DNA of 7,087 nt from NCBI GenBank assembly GCA_007117785.1, contig SKFV01000380.1, positions 1-7,087 on the forward strand. The letters run 5' to 3'. The notes beneath the pieces are model-generated. The model made no database searches. It saw only the letters and a program-made list of their open reading frames with translations, and was not told where the DNA came from. This stretch comes from Pseudomonas sp. (GTDB taxonomy: Bacteria; Pseudomonadota; Gammaproteobacteria; Pseudomonadales; Pseudomonadaceae). The position numbers and the translations under genes are program-made. Shown here piece by piece: positions 5,839-7,087 of the stretch; position 1 is the first letter of the stretch, and every line of letters begins with the position of its first letter.

Positions 5839-6840
5839 ATGTTACGTGCTGTCTGCTTGGGTCTGTTGTTGGGTTGGGGGTCTTTGTCACAGGCCGATAC
5901 TCTGTGGCTGGATAACGGGGACCGGATCACCGGAAAGATCGACTGGATTGAAGGCGGCAAGGTGCTTATACGTACCGAGTTTGCCGGGGCCTTGACGGTC
6001 AATCTCAGTCGTGTGGTCACGCTGGAAGCGGATGGGCCCTTAATGGTGCGTCGCGCTGATCAGACTGATCGGGTGCAAGGGGTAAAGGCCTCGGATGAGC
6101 CCGGTAAGGTGGTGCTGCAGAACGGTGAGGCGGAGGTGGTTGCCTTGTCTGCCTTGCGTCAGGTTCTGGCCCCGCAGCCATTGATTGCCGAGGCGCGCTG
6201 GGAAGGTAATGCCAGAGCGGCGTTGGACTTGCGTGACTCGGATACCAAGCGCCGGGATCTTGACTTGGCGATGGATACGCAAGTACGTATGGGTGACTGG
6301 CGGCATGGCTTTGGTGCCGAGTACGAGCGCGATGTCAGTGATGGCAACAAGATCCGGCATACCTGGGAAACGGACTATGACTTGAGTTGGTTCTTTGCCG
6401 AAAAATGGTTCTGGCAGACCAGCGTGGGTTATCGGCGTGATTATCTGGGTGACATCGCCTCGCGCCGTCAGATAGGTATGGGCCCGGGTTATGAATGGTG
6501 GAATAATCCTCTGGGCCGTTTCGAGACCGCTGCTCGCCTGGACTTCATTGAAATTGAGGAGCGCAGTGGTGAGAGACTGGATGCATCTGCCGTAGCACTT
6601 GAGTGGAGCTACCGCCGTTTCCTCTGGGGCAAGCGCTTTGAACTGTTCCACAATGCGGAAACCGTGATTGCCGATGATGCGCTGATTCGCTACAGCGTTG
6701 ATGCTGACCTGGGTGTGCGTTATTTACTGAACAGCTGGATGACTCTCAGCATATTGGCTGACTGGGATTACCTGCGTGGTTCACAGGGCACGGATATCAA
6801 TGATCGCCGTTACCGGTTGGCATTGGGCGTTAACTGGTAA
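5839..6840 (+). CDS. DUF481 family protein, predicted outer-membrane beta-barrel
   Basis: The 333-residue product starts with a clear signal peptide (MLRAVCLGLLLGWGSLSQA, likely cleaved before D20). Residues 20 to about 112 form a small beta-rich periplasmic-type domain: DTLWLDNGDRITGKI is followed by a second, weaker copy of the pattern around GKVVLQNGEAEVVALSALR. From about 117 to the end there are alternating aromatic/charged beta strands, and the last residue is tryptophan (RYRLALGVNW), typical of barrels inserted by the Bam complex. This arrangement matches DUF481 proteins (YdiY, 'salt-induced outer membrane protein'), whose biochemical role is unknown to me. GTG 5830 is an alternative start, adding three residues; ATG 5839 gives the cleaner signal peptide. 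It is divergent from atl and ends 6 nt before a hairpin pair. Confidence 0.85.
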   Translation: MLRAVCLGLLLGWGSLSQADTLWLDNGDRITGKIDWIEGGKVLIRTEFAGALTVNLSRVVTLEADGPLMVRRADQTDRVQGVKASDEPGKVVLQNGEAEVVALSALRQVLAPQPLIAEARWEGNARAALDLRDSDTKRRDLDLAMDTQVRMGDWRHGFGAEYERDVSDGNKIRHTWETDYDLSWFFAEKWFWQTSVGYRRDYLGDIASRRQIGMGPGYEWWNNPLGRFETAARLDFIEIEERSGERLDASAVALEWSYRRFLWGKRFELFHNAETVIADDALIRYSVDADLGVRYLLNSWMTLSILADWDYLRGSQGTDINDRRYRLALGVNW

Positions 6841-6845
6841 TAATT

Positions 6846-6886
6846 GTCAGCTTATCAAGCTGACGGGCGCCATGGGCGCCCGTTTT
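6846..6886. terminator. Two adjacent hairpins, probable bidirectional terminator
   Basis: Hairpin 1 is GTCAGCTT-ATC-AAGCTGAC (6846-6864), 8 bp. Hairpin 2 is ACGGGCGCC-ATG-GGCGCCCGT (6863-6883), 9 bp, followed by TTT with a short T run to 6886. The two share the bases at 6863-6864. On the plus strand hairpin 2 plus T run should end the DUF481 transcript. On the minus strand hairpin 1 is followed by AATTATTA, which could end the reductase transcript. Confidence 0.8.
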
Positions 6887-6898
6887 GCGTTGAACCGG

Positions 6899-7087
6899 TC
6901 AGAGGCGCAGGCCGCCGTCCAGTTCCAGCATGCGGCCGGTATAGAAATCGTTCTCGAACAGATAGGCCGCGGAGTGGGCAATCTCTTCGGGTTTGCCCAT
7001 GCGCTTGAGCGGAATGCCCGCGGTCATTTTTTCCAGCGCTTCCGGTTTCATGCTGGCAGTCATTTCGGTTTCGATAAAGCCGGGGGC
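6899..7087 (-). CDS. Short-chain dehydrogenase/reductase, FabG-like (C-terminal 62 residues)
   Basis: Only the last 62 residues and the TGA stop are in the window; the start, the Rossmann glycine motif and the catalytic YxxxK lie beyond the right edge. The visible part begins APGFIETEMT, the conserved Pro-Gly stretch that follows the catalytic lysine in NAD(P)H-dependent 3-oxoacyl-ACP and acetoacetyl-CoA reductases. It then gives GIPLKRMGKPEEIAHSAAYL and ends TGRMLELDGGLRL, like the family's usual TGxxxxVDGG C-terminus. The likely substrate is a 3-oxoacyl thioester, but the specificity cannot be told from this fragment, so I give no symbol. It converges on the DUF481 gene, with a 58-bp gap holding a hairpin pair. 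Confidence 0.9.
   Translation of the reverse strand, partial: APGFIETEMTASMKPEALEKMTAGIPLKRMGKPEEIAHSAAYLFENDFYTGRMLELDGGLRL

Noticed and set aside
6040..6651. 203-codon open frame on the minus strand inside the DUF481 gene
   Set aside because: It lies wholly antisense to a gene with a clear signal peptide and barrel pattern. Its translation resembles no family I know, and long antisense frames are common in GC-rich DNA.
1..7087. Mobile element, phage, CRISPR, toxin-antitoxin or defence system
   Set aside because: No transposase, integrase, spaced repeats, tRNA-linked junction or compositional break was seen; all genes are housekeeping or envelope types.

Overview
The window is about 7.1 kb of gene-dense, GC-rich chromosome from a gammaproteobacterium. 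The protein sequences, an AmpG-type permease, a DUF481 outer-membrane protein and a FabG-like reductase all suit the Pseudomonadales or a related order. One point argues against a classical Pseudomonas of the P. aeruginosa kind. The elongation factor P here has the lysine-type loop (K34) and sits between epmB and epmA, whereas P. aeruginosa is known for an arginine-type EF-P modified by EarP. I see no mobile element, phage gene, tRNA, rRNA or CRISPR array. The window reads as core genome, not as an accessory island.

Layout, left to right. (1) 1-1154, minus: the first 384 residues of a conserved protein of unknown function, running off the left edge. (2) 1155-1316: an intergenic stretch ending in a perfect 10-bp inverted repeat that overlaps the epmB stop codon. 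(3) 1317-4035: the EF-P module, with epmB (minus) divergent from efp (plus) across 92 bp, then an intrinsic terminator, then epmA (plus). (4) 4042-5796, minus: an alkyltransferase-like DNA-repair protein followed 12 nt later by an AmpG-family permease, probably one transcript, converging on epmA with a 6-nt gap. (5) 5839-6840, plus: a secreted DUF481 protein, predicted outer-membrane beta-barrel, divergent from the alkyltransferase-like gene. (6) 6841-6898: two adjacent hairpins, likely a bidirectional terminator. (7) 6899-7087, minus: the last 62 residues of a FabG-like short-chain dehydrogenase/reductase, running off the right edge.

How the genes work together: EpmB converts lysine to (R)-beta-lysine, EpmA attaches it to K34 of EF-P, and modified EF-P relieves ribosome stalling at proline-rich stretches. 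All three are here and have their key motifs; the optional hydroxylase EpmC is not in the window. The ATL/AmpG pair and the DUF481 gene share only a promoter region as far as can be seen. I found no convincing undescribed system. The points most worth a second look are the terminator between efp and epmA, the uncharacterised gene at the left edge, and the hairpins at gene ends.
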